Below, piece by piece: positions 6,236-11,386 of a stretch of 11,386 nucleotides of DNA (its first letter is position 1; every line of letters begins with the position of its first letter). The translations under genes were made by a program, and so were the position numbers. This stretch comes from Marine group II euryarchaeote REDSEA-S43_B8 (GTDB lineage: Archaea; Thermoplasmatota; Poseidoniia; Poseidoniales; Thalassarchaeaceae), in assembly GCA_001629235.1 (NCBI GenBank), contig LUSA01000100.1, positions 1-11,386 of the forward strand, in the 5' to 3' direction. The notes under the pieces are model-generated. The model worked only from the letters and a program-made list of their open reading frames with translations, was not told where the DNA came from and ran no database searches.

Positions 6236-6808
6236 TTACTGCTCTATGCGGACTAGCAAATCAAGTAAGCGGGGAGTCTGTGCTGTATCCTCCATCTCCT
6301 TCACGTATCGTTCAGCCAGTAGTCTAACCGACTCGATGCCGCAGTCGTCATCAACGTCCTCGAAGGAGTTCCACCCGGAGCCTCCTCTCTTCTGGACCAT
6401 CTGGATAGCCTTCGCGTTACCTATTCCTGGAAGTAGTTGGAATGCGTGAAACTTGAGTGACATTGGGCCTGCGCTGTTGAAGAAAGAGAGGTGTCTTTCT
6501 GGTTCGGAAGATATCGAGGCGGATAGTGAAGCTACTAGCTCCTGTTGTGATGAGCCGCTGAGATCCTTGAGGCGTACCTCGGAAAGGGGTCCGACATTCT
6601 CCGAAGGGATGTCTACAGTTTCACCGACGGAGAAACCGGACGCATCGGACACTCTAGCCCTGAGGATGAACAGAGAGGGTTCGCTTATGCATTGAACCTC
6701 GTGACCGACGGGTCTCCTCTCCTGAATGTCCAGAATCCTGATCCTAGATTCATTCTGGAAGGGGTCCTCAGCCTCGTCACCGGCCTCGTTGGAATCCCTA
6801 GGCTGCAT
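6236..6808 (-). CDS. DUF655 family protein with helix-hairpin-helix
   Basis: A conserved archaeal family of unknown exact function, predicted to bind RNA or DNA. With the ATG at 6808 it has 190 residues: an acidic, variable N-terminus (about 1-20), an OB-like beta region (about 22-85), a linker, and the signature helix-hairpin-helix HAFQLLPGIGNAKAIQMVQK (about 121-140). GWNSFEDVDDDCGI follows, then a helical end. LLPGIG followed by a W/F-x-S-F-E-D-V segment is typical of DUF655. GGTGG (6818-6814) lies 5 nt before the ATG; a GTG at 6817 overlaps that motif and is the less likely start. The gene lies between rpo4 (61 nt upstream) and ksgA (1 nt downstream), an arrangement conserved in many euryarchaea and suggestive of a role in ribosome or RNA maturation. 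Confidence 0.88.
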   Translation of the reverse strand: MQPRDSNEAGDEAEDPFQNESRIRILDIQERRPVGHEVQCISEPSLFILRARVSDASGFSVGETVDIPSENVGPLSEVRLKDLSGSSQQELVASLSASISSEPERHLSFFNSAGPMSLKFHAFQLLPGIGNAKAIQMVQKRGGSGWNSFEDVDDDCGIESVRLLAERYVKEMEDTAQTPRLLDLLVRIEQ

Positions 6809-6813
6809 ATTCT

Positions 6814-6818
6814 CCACC
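6814..6818 (-). promoter_or_regulatory. RBS GGTGG before the DUF655 gene
   Basis: GGTGG on the minus strand is placed 5 nt ahead of ATG 6808 and preceded by GGGA. It overlaps the alternative GTG at 6817 and so favours the ATG as the start. Confidence 0.55.
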
Positions 6819-6869
6819 CTCCCGAGATTGGTTCTCCCTCATGAATGAGTTGTTTGTATCGGCCTTAGG

Positions 6870-7232
6870 CTAGAGCACGTGTTGGCGGATCACTGTGATG
6901 ACTTCCTCGATTTCCGAGGTATCCATTGCGATTCTCTTGCTGGCGATAATTACCCTGACATCTGCTACCGTGAGTGGGGATAGCTCTGCAATCTTGGCAG
7001 AGACCTCTGGATACTGCTTAAGTTTCTCATTCTCCATCAATTCGGCGAATAATCCGGAGAAGACCGCTGGATCGGTCTTGATTTCGTTGGACGGATGTCC
7101 ACTGGCGCTAGCCTTCCACTCTGCGTGCTGCAGAGCCATTGTCTGCTCGTAGGAAATCTCCCCTCTCCTATCTATGGCCTCCAGGAGCTTGTCTCTTACG
7201 GTTGCGAAGTCTACGAATTCTCTCTCAGTCAC
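6870..7232 (-). CDS. rpo4: DNA-directed RNA polymerase subunit Rpo4 (RpoF)
   Basis: Subunit of the archaeal RNA polymerase stalk (Rpo4/Rpo7, the Rpb4/Rpb7 equivalent), which aids promoter opening and processive transcription and contacts the nascent RNA. With GTG 7232 the product is 120 residues, the normal size. The N-terminal MTEREFVDFATVRDKLLEAI carries the Rpo7 contact region, followed by the helical EISYEQTMALQHAEW. The C-terminal HRDC-like helices contain AKIAELSPLTVADVRVIIAS, the family hallmark. AGGTGG (7243-7238) lies 5 nt before this GTG and overlaps the eL21 stop; another GTG at 7241 falls inside the RBS and is less likely. Neighbours eL21 upstream and DUF655 downstream match the common euryarchaeal order. 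Confidence 0.94.
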   Translation of the reverse strand: MTEREFVDFATVRDKLLEAIDRRGEISYEQTMALQHAEWKASASGHPSNEIKTDPAVFSGLFAELMENEKLKQYPEVSAKIAELSPLTVADVRVIIASKRIAMDTSEIEEVITVIRQHVL

Positions 7233-7237
7233 TCTTA

Positions 7238-7243
7238 CCACCT
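7238..7243 (-). promoter_or_regulatory. RBS AGGTGG before rpo4
   Basis: AGGTGG overlaps the last two bases of the eL21 stop codon and sits 5 nt before GTG 7232. It decides between two in-frame GTG codons and implies translational coupling of rpo4 to eL21. Confidence 0.6.
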
Positions 7244-7535
7244 ACTCTATTGGTCTAAGATGCTCTGGCCTAGCGACGACCGTCTTCATCATGTTCCCGT
7301 CCGCGACCCTGATGACATACGCCCTTCCTTGGGTACCAGCGATTTCTCCCGTCCTTCCCTGGAAGCGCCTGTGTGGCATTCCCTTCTGCTGGGCGCCATC
7401 GAGAACAATAGCCACTTTGTCGCCCTCCTGGTAGGTGTGCATTGTCCTGCCAATGAAGAGTCTCCTTCGCTCCCTCTTGCTCTTTCTGAGGATGCTGCGA
7501 GTTCCCTGTCTAGACCCCTTTGTCCTGGTAACCAT
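7242..7535 (-). CDS. rpl21e: Large-subunit ribosomal protein eL21
   Basis: A 97-residue basic ribosomal protein of the archaeal/eukaryotic large subunit, unrelated to bacterial bL21. It begins VTRTKGSRQGTRSILRK after Met, the Arg/Lys-rich tail that threads into rRNA. An SH3-like beta barrel follows, with TYQEGDKVAIVLDGAQQKGM (about 34-53), PHRRFQGRTGEIAG (about 54-67) and RAYVIRV (about 71-77). The length and motif order match the family. It starts at ATG 7535, 75 nt after the pus10 stop, and directly abuts rpo4. No strong SD is visible (GGGGTTGTGAGAAC precedes the ATG), so the leader may matter for its expression. Confidence 0.96.
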   Translation of the reverse strand: MVTRTKGSRQGTRSILRKSKRERRRLFIGRTMHTYQEGDKVAIVLDGAQQKGMPHRRFQGRTGEIAGTQGRAYVIRVADGNMMKTVVARPEHLRPIE

Positions 7536-7610
7536 GTTCTCACAACCCCATTATCGCGAATCCGGGCGACCTGTGGGGCGTTCTTAAGGACTCGGATGGC
7601 GGTGTTCTTC

Positions 7611-8909
7611 TCAGTCATCGTGAATCTCGAGTACGTCTAGCCATATCACTTCACAATCTGAATCAAGGACGCTCTGAACCGACGGTTTGGTTCTACCCTC
7701 GTCCGAGTGGACCAGTTCCTTGACGTATGTTCCTGCCTCGCACCTTAGCGTCAGCTCGATCTCGCCCCCTTCGAAACTGACATTGTCGATCGAGGTTACT
7801 TTTCGTCTCCTAGTCTTTGCAGCCCTCCTGTGGGAGACCCTCCTGGGAGTCTCCTGATCGATGATTTGTCCAGAAAGGGAGAGTATTGCCTCCTCTGCTT
7901 TTTTCTCGTCCTCGATTCCTTCTGCTCTGAACCTGATCGTGTATGTCTTCTCGGACCTGGACTGCTTAACCTCGTTGACCTTCTTCCTAGTGCACCAACT
8001 CAACTCGTCTACCTCGACCTTGCCCGAGGCGTGAGCTTGGACCATGCCCACCAAATCCTTTGTTGGGAGGTTTCTCCTCAGCGGTCGTTTTATCTCCAGT
8101 ACGAACGGCCTCCCTGAGCCCAGGCAGCGGACATCGATGTCTTCCCTGCCCATCCCATGAAATGAAGGCCAGCGTGTCTGAGGGATTCCACGAGAGACCT
8201 TCCTGTACCTTCCGTGTAGGAAAATAGGCCTCACGTCCACGTCTACCCTCAGAGTAAGGCCGTCTACGAGAACCATGACATCTGGCTTCTCCTTGACGAA
8301 CTCGATTTTTTTATCCAACTCTCCTATCCTGGCATGAATTGCCTCGACAATTGCTCCTTTGAGGTGGTAAGAACCCTGGGCGCCGTACTTGCTCCTGATC
8401 CTGTCCTCTTCTTGGACTAGATCCTTGGGGAGATGGATGCCGAACTGCATGGTCTTAAATTCGGTCTCTGAGAGCTCACCTAGTACCCTGTCCACGATAT
8501 TCTCGATGTCATCGAACAGATTCTCACACAGAGGGCAGTAGTCCTGGGCTATCTTTGATTCCAGTTCATTGTCCCTGGAGTATGCCTCTTCCCTGATTGA
8601 GGCGCCGGCATCGGAAGCATCCCCCCTGATCAGGTTTCCAGAGACTCTAGCCAGGCAGTGGTTGCAGACGCCTATCTTGATCACGTGAGCGATACCCAGT
8701 GGAGCGGGGCATGGCGGAGAGTCCCAGTTCACAGTGCTTCCTTCGAAGTCGAAATCATCACCATCGAACCAGATTTCTTCCTGTTCCTGTTCGCTCTCCG
8801 TTTCCTCATTCTCGGACTCGGATGAGGCGTAGCCGGCTGAAGCGTAGAGCTGCCACTCGTCCTCTTCGTCCAGCTTCGTGCCGGAATCCTCCGGTTCTCT
8901 GTCTTCCAT
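7611..8909 (-). CDS. pus10: tRNA pseudouridine synthase Pus10
   Basis: Makes pseudouridine at position 55 (and usually 54) in the T loop of archaeal tRNAs, the job done by TruB in bacteria. From ATG 8909 it has 432 residues. Residues 1-70 are a strongly acidic, Ser/Glu-rich extension not expected in archaeal Pus10. A zinc-binding module has C82-x2-C85 (GVCNHCLAR) and C125-x2-C128 (YCPLC), followed by a THUMP-like region (about 150-225). The catalytic domain contains DVRPIFLHGRYRK (about 225-237) and RWPSFHGMGREDIDVR (about 246-261). By analogy with TruA the Asp of GRED (D257) is the nucleophile. LGSGRPFVLEI follows, and near the end CEAGTYVKELVHSDEGRTKP. GGTGG (8921-8917) is 7 nt before the ATG; an in-frame GTG at 8945 is an alternative start. 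The gene is linked to eL21 downstream, as is common in archaea. Confidence 0.95.
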   Translation of the reverse strand: MEDREPEDSGTKLDEEDEWQLYASAGYASSESENEETESEQEQEEIWFDGDDFDFEGSTVNWDSPPCPAPLGIAHVIKIGVCNHCLARVSGNLIRGDASDAGASIREEAYSRDNELESKIAQDYCPLCENLFDDIENIVDRVLGELSETEFKTMQFGIHLPKDLVQEEDRIRSKYGAQGSYHLKGAIVEAIHARIGELDKKIEFVKEKPDVMVLVDGLTLRVDVDVRPIFLHGRYRKVSRGIPQTRWPSFHGMGREDIDVRCLGSGRPFVLEIKRPLRRNLPTKDLVGMVQAHASGKVEVDELSWCTRKKVNEVKQSRSEKTYTIRFRAEGIEDEKKAEEAILSLSGQIIDQETPRRVSHRRAAKTRRRKVTSIDNVSFEGGEIELTLRCEAGTYVKELVHSDEGRTKPSVQSVLDSDCEVIWLDVLEIHDD

Positions 8910-8916
8910 GTTAACC

Positions 8917-8921
8917 CCACC
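8917..8921 (-). promoter_or_regulatory. RBS GGTGG before pus10
   Basis: GGTGG lies 7 nt upstream of ATG 8909 on the minus strand and supports that ATG over the in-frame GTG at 8945. Confidence 0.5.
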
Positions 8922-8993
8922 GAAGAGGCCGGGAAGACCGGTCACCTCGATGTGGTTCGGTGGGTAATCGAGGATTTGAGTCTTCGTATTGGG

Positions 8994-9317
8994 CTAATCG
9001 GACTTTGTTCCGTGCTCCTCACAGACCTCTCTGAGGTGGGAGAACGAGTGGATTCCGCTAGAGCAACCTGTCGGCCACTCGAGTTGGATTCCGTAATGGC
9101 CTACGGGACTCGCCTTCGGCTTCTCCAGCCTGAGCCTCATTATCTCCTGCTCGAATTCTATTTTCCTCTGTTCGTTTTCCTGTCTGGGCTTGCATTTCGC
9201 GCATTGGCAATTGGAGCGTATTTTCAGATAGCCTATACGAAAAGACTCGCCATCGGCAAACCTCATGATGCAGTATTCGTCTTTCCTATCCAGTTCCACA
9301 AGCAATTCTCGGGACAT
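8994..9317 (-). CDS. DUF971 (GBBH-like N-terminal domain) protein, stand-alone
   Basis: A 107-residue soluble protein made only of the domain found at the N-terminus of gamma-butyrobetaine hydroxylase-type enzymes, also known as DUF971. The visible pattern is a strand with MRFADGESFRIGYLKIRSNC (about 18-37), the zinc-binding cluster C37-x-C39-x2-C42 (NCQCAKCK), an insertion rich in Glu/Lys/Arg (about 46-67), VGHYGIQLEWPTG (about 72-84), and GIHSFSHLREVC (about 88-99). A His there, probably H90, may complete the zinc site. The catalytic oxygenase domain is absent, as in other stand-alone members, some of which are linked to Fe-S or cofactor proteins. Its role here is unknown. ATG 9317 was chosen because AGGTGG lies 4 nt upstream; an in-frame TTG at 9332 is less likely. 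It heads the minus-strand block, 84 nt before pus10. Confidence 0.82.
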   Translation of the reverse strand: MSRELLVELDRKDEYCIMRFADGESFRIGYLKIRSNCQCAKCKPRQENEQRKIEFEQEIMRLRLEKPKASPVGHYGIQLEWPTGCSSGIHSFSHLREVCEEHGTKSD

Positions 9318-9321
9318 TGCA

Positions 9322-9327
9322 CCACCT
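9322..9327 (-). promoter_or_regulatory. RBS AGGTGG before the DUF971 gene
   Basis: AGGTGG on the minus strand is followed by TGCA and then ATG 9317. It fixes the start of the DUF971 protein. Confidence 0.6.
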
Positions 9328-9402
9328 GTCAATATAATTGAAGAGGAGGGAGCATAAGATATGATGCATTTGCCTCGTCACAAAGAAAATCTACCTCATT
9401 CT
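9328..9402. promoter_or_regulatory. Divergent promoter region between DUF971 and the conserved unknown gene
   Basis: This AT-rich stretch separates two outward-reading genes. It contains AATATAATT (9331-9339), which is TATA-like on both strands, and TAAGATATG (9356-9364), which could be a TATA element for the plus-strand gene with a leader of about 30 nt. For the minus-strand gene the AATTATATT lies only about 20 nt from the ATG, closer than a standard archaeal promoter would place it, so the assignments are tentative. Confidence 0.3.
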
Positions 9403-9415
9403 AGTGGATTGTCTG

Positions 9416-9934
9416 ATGAGGTCCATAGGCGACGTTGTTTCATTCCCAGACTGGCCAGAGTTCCAGCCTAACATGACTCCCAGAGTGATTTTCTCAGAGG
9501 GTAGCTTTGGGGGTTTCTACTGGAGGCCGATTTATTCCTCCGTAGTCTCAATGGATCTTAGAAATGAGCACTTGGAATTCGATGACTGGTGGGATGGAAT
9601 AGACGAGAGCCTGCTCACCAGCGAGGAGTATGACAAGAACAGGAATCGATACAAGGTGAAGTGCGGGACCACTCTTGACATGTGGGAAGAGAAAGGATGG
9701 ATAGTCGAGCAGGACCCCTACGGATGGGTGCAATGGTACTGCAGATTCTACAAGGGCAGGAGATCGGAGGATGACCCCCGGCAGGTCAAGAGATGGAAGG
9801 CATTCGCAGGACCAAGGGGGAGGTTCAGGAACAATCTCATCAACAGAATAATCGCGAAGGGTGGGGACTATGATGACGAATCTATTAGCCCGGTCGTCAG
9901 GCAGTCTCTGCAGCACTGGGGTGGGGTTTTTTAG
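9416..9934 (+). CDS. Conserved aromatic-rich protein of unknown function
   Basis: A 172-residue soluble protein without a membrane span or signal peptide, and with no catalytic signature I can name. It is rich in Trp, Tyr, Arg and Asp. Striking segments are GSFGGFYWRPIYSSV (about 29-43), DDWWDGID (about 56-63), LTSEEYDKNRNRYKVKCGTT (about 67-86), DPYGWVQWYCRFYKGRRSED (about 100-119), VKRWKAFAGPRGRFRNNLI (about 124-142) and SPVVRQSLQHWG (about 158-169). From memory these segments resemble an uncharacterised family found in algae, plants and fungi, but no search was run. ATG 9416 was chosen, with AGTGG 8 nt upstream; a GTG at 9404 overlaps that motif. The gene ends in a T-rich GGGGTTTTTTAG, and the epimerase gene starts 1 nt after its stop, implying co-translation and a possible shared pathway. 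Confidence 0.82.
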   Translation: MRSIGDVVSFPDWPEFQPNMTPRVIFSEGSFGGFYWRPIYSSVVSMDLRNEHLEFDDWWDGIDESLLTSEEYDKNRNRYKVKCGTTLDMWEEKGWIVEQDPYGWVQWYCRFYKGRRSEDDPRQVKRWKAFAGPRGRFRNNLINRIIAKGGDYDDESISPVVRQSLQHWGGVF

Positions 9935-9935
9935 C

Positions 9936-11324
9936 ATGTACCAATACAAGCACGAGACGGAGGTGGATGCCGACGCCGAATCGACGTTCGCCTGGTTCGA
10001 ACACGAAGGGTCCTTCCGCAGACTGATGCCTCCATGGGAGGTCGCCGAGGAGGTCAGAGCCGATGACTCATTGGAAGTCGGCTCCCAGAGAGTGTTCAGG
10101 TTCCCCATGGGGCCAATCAAGATGACATGGGTAGCGGAGCACACCGGATACAGACCGCCTCATTTCTTCTCCGACACCATGGTCAAGGGCCCATTCTGGT
10201 CGTGGAACCACGATCATCACCTCATCGAAGAGGGAGGTGTGACCAAAGTTGTAGACGAGGTTAGCTACCAAGTCCCATTCGGACCTCTCGGAAACCTGGC
10301 TGACAGAGTTCTGGGCGGTAGGCTGGTCAGAAGGCGACTCTCGCAGATGTTCACTGCCAGGGAGCTTCGTCTCAAGAGAGACATGGCCCATCATTCGAAG
10401 TTCGACGATTCACCTCGTAGGAAGATCCTTGTGGCTGGTTCTTCGGGGATGATAGGCACCCAGTTGGTTGCTTTCCTGGATACTGGGGGGCATGAGGTTT
10501 GGAGGCTAGTCAGAAGGAGCCCCAAGGAGGGGAAGAAGGAGCTCTTCTGGGATCCGGACTCGGGAGAACTGAATGCAGAAATCCTCGAGGGCTTCGACTC
10601 CATCATCCACCTCGGAGGAGAGGGAATCGGGGACAAGAGATGGAGCAAGAAGAGGAAGAGCGCGATCAGGAGCTCCAGAGTGGATAGCACTACCCTGCTT
10701 TCGGAGGCAATAGCGAATATGGAGAAGAAGCCAGAGGTTTTCATCGTGGCCAGCGCAATCGGCTGGTACGGGGACCGCGGAGACGAGGAGCTGACCGAGG
10801 AGAGCGCGATCGGCGAGGGCTTCCTCCCGGAGGTCTGCTCAGACTGGGAGGGTGCATCCGCAAACCTACCCGACGAAGTCAGGCACGTGTACCTCAGGTC
10901 TGGCATAGTCCTCTCTGGAACTGGCGGGGCTCTTGGCAAGATGCTGCTTCCCTTCAAGATGGGAGCAGGGGGGCCAATGGGCAACGGGAAGCAGTGGATG
11001 TCGTGGATATCCCTCGACGACGAGATATACGCCATCCACCACCTGCTGATGGAAACCGGTTCCAAGGGAGTATACAACCTAACCGCACCCAACCCCGTCA
11101 GGCAAAAGAGCTTCGCCAAGACGCTAGGCAGAGTGCTGAGAAGGCCTGCATTCGCCCCCTTGCCCGGTTTCGTAATCAAGATACTATTCGGAGAGATGGG
11201 AGTGAAGCTGACGCTGGAAAGTCAGAAGGTGCTCCCCAACAGGCTGCTGGAGGGAGGGTACGAGTTCCTCCACCCTGATCTGGAGACGGCCCTGCAGGAT
11301 ACTTTGGGCCTCTGGTCCTCATGA
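9936..11324 (+). CDS. SRPBCC domain-TIGR01777 epimerase fusion protein
   Basis: A 462-residue two-domain protein. Residues about 1-150 form an SRPBCC/START-like domain (opening YKHETEVDADAESTFAWFEH, then MPPWE and SWNHDHH), a fold that holds hydrophobic ligands. After a basic linker comes an NAD(P)-binding Rossmann domain of the atypical SDR family TIGR01777 (YfcH/SulA-like). This part shows VAGSSGMIG (166-174), LGGEGIGDKRWSKKRK (226-241), SAIGWYGDRGDEELTEES (273-290), C-S-D-W-E (301-305), RSGIVLSGTGGALGKML (321-337), SWISLDD (356-362) and NLTAPNPVRQ (381-390). The Tyr of GWYGD lacks a Lys four residues on, as is normal in this family. Substrate and reaction are unknown for the family; a sugar- or lipid-linked reduction or epimerisation is plausible. 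The ATG at 9936 lies 1 nt after the upstream stop, with GGTGG 11 nt before it; in-frame ATG codons further upstream (9861 and others) fall inside the preceding gene and are unlikely. Confidence 0.92.
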   Translation: MYQYKHETEVDADAESTFAWFEHEGSFRRLMPPWEVAEEVRADDSLEVGSQRVFRFPMGPIKMTWVAEHTGYRPPHFFSDTMVKGPFWSWNHDHHLIEEGGVTKVVDEVSYQVPFGPLGNLADRVLGGRLVRRRLSQMFTARELRLKRDMAHHSKFDDSPRRKILVAGSSGMIGTQLVAFLDTGGHEVWRLVRRSPKEGKKELFWDPDSGELNAEILEGFDSIIHLGGEGIGDKRWSKKRKSAIRSSRVDSTTLLSEAIANMEKKPEVFIVASAIGWYGDRGDEELTEESAIGEGFLPEVCSDWEGASANLPDEVRHVYLRSGIVLSGTGGALGKMLLPFKMGAGGPMGNGKQWMSWISLDDEIYAIHHLLMETGSKGVYNLTAPNPVRQKSFAKTLGRVLRRPAFAPLPGFVIKILFGEMGVKLTLESQKVLPNRLLEGGYEFLHPDLETALQDTLGLWSS

Positions 11325-11386
11325 GCTGGTCGGGCTCTCTGGGTAAGCGAGTCTGAGCACTGCTGGAGCAAGGATCAGACTGGCAA
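11319..11386 (-). CDS. Possible C-terminus of a convergent gene entering at the right edge
   Basis: On the minus strand one frame is open from the window edge to a TGA at 11321-11319. It would encode about 21 residues that start hydrophobic (ASLILAPAVLRLAY) and end in a polar Pro/Ser tail (PESPTSS). That is how the end of a membrane protein might look, and its stop would overlap the epimerase stop by 6 bp. With only 68 bp visible this could be chance; no start or family can be seen. Confidence 0.25.
   Translation of the reverse strand, partial: ASLILAPAVLRLAYPESPTSS

Noticed and set aside
7289..7535. Continuation of the 7618 frame through eL21 as a 109-residue gene
   Set aside because: Within eL21 it reads as an Arg/Ser/Gly-rich out-of-frame shadow, while eL21 itself has clear family motifs.
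8942..8948. Near-perfect GAGGTGA Shine-Dalgarno on the minus strand
   Set aside because: No start codon lies at a suitable distance downstream; the only in-frame GTG is inside the motif, and a better-placed ATG with its own GGTGG exists at 8909.
10391..11179. 262-residue minus-strand ORF inside the epimerase gene
   Set aside because: It is Ser/Pro/Leu-rich low-complexity translation typical of an antisense shadow; the plus strand carries every TIGR01777 motif.
1..11386. CRISPR arrays, insertion sequences, integrase/att sites, phage or toxin-antitoxin genes
   Set aside because: I found no repeated spaced units, terminal inverted repeats or recognisable mobile-element proteins on either strand; the content is mostly core and metabolic genes.

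Overview
The window reads as a chromosomal segment of a euryarchaeal-type archaeon. The evidence is the linked order eL21 - Rpo4 - DUF655 - KsgA/Dim1, an archaeal Pus10, an archaeal-type phosphoglycerate kinase of about 411 residues, GGTG-type ribosome binding sites and T-rich 3' ends without hairpins. Moderate GC and the accessory proteins suggest a planktonic Thermoplasmatota lineage such as Poseidoniia (Marine Group II). That placement is inference; no marker was searched. I see no mobile element, CRISPR array, phage gene or rRNA.

Layout. Bases 1-899 hold the 3' two thirds of a phosphomannomutase/phosphoglucomutase (+), followed by tRNA-Thr(CGU) with an encoded CCA (949-1025). It converges on pgk (-), which has a T6 tract just after its stop. 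A divergent region of about 98 bp separates pgk from an M24 (prolidase-like) metallopeptidase (+). A small MIP18/DUF59-like protein (+) follows. From 9317 down to 3987 runs a block of eight minus-strand genes, in transcription order: DUF971 protein, pus10, eL21, rpo4, DUF655, ksgA/dim1, an unrecognised HhH/coiled-coil/zinc-ribbon protein, and a 48-residue single-span membrane microprotein. The microprotein is a short ORF found by reading the strand directly. From 9416 to the right edge (+) lie a conserved aromatic-rich protein of unknown function and, one base later, an SRPBCC-TIGR01777 epimerase fusion. A convergent gene may enter at the far right edge.

How the genes work together. The core of the minus-strand block is translation and transcription machinery: tRNA pseudouridylation, a 60S-type ribosomal protein, an RNA polymerase stalk subunit, an HhH RNA-associated family, and the 16S rRNA dimethyltransferase. 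A T-rich 3' end after ksgA and a strong RBS on the next gene suggest that the zinc-ribbon protein and the 48-residue protein form a separate two-gene unit. Several starts in the block were set by a GGTGG/GGTGA motif 4-7 nt upstream.

The best candidates for undescribed biology are the zinc-ribbon/microprotein pair, the conserved protein fused by spacing to the epimerase gene, and the acidic N-terminal extension of Pus10. None of these amounts to a demonstrated new system from sequence alone.
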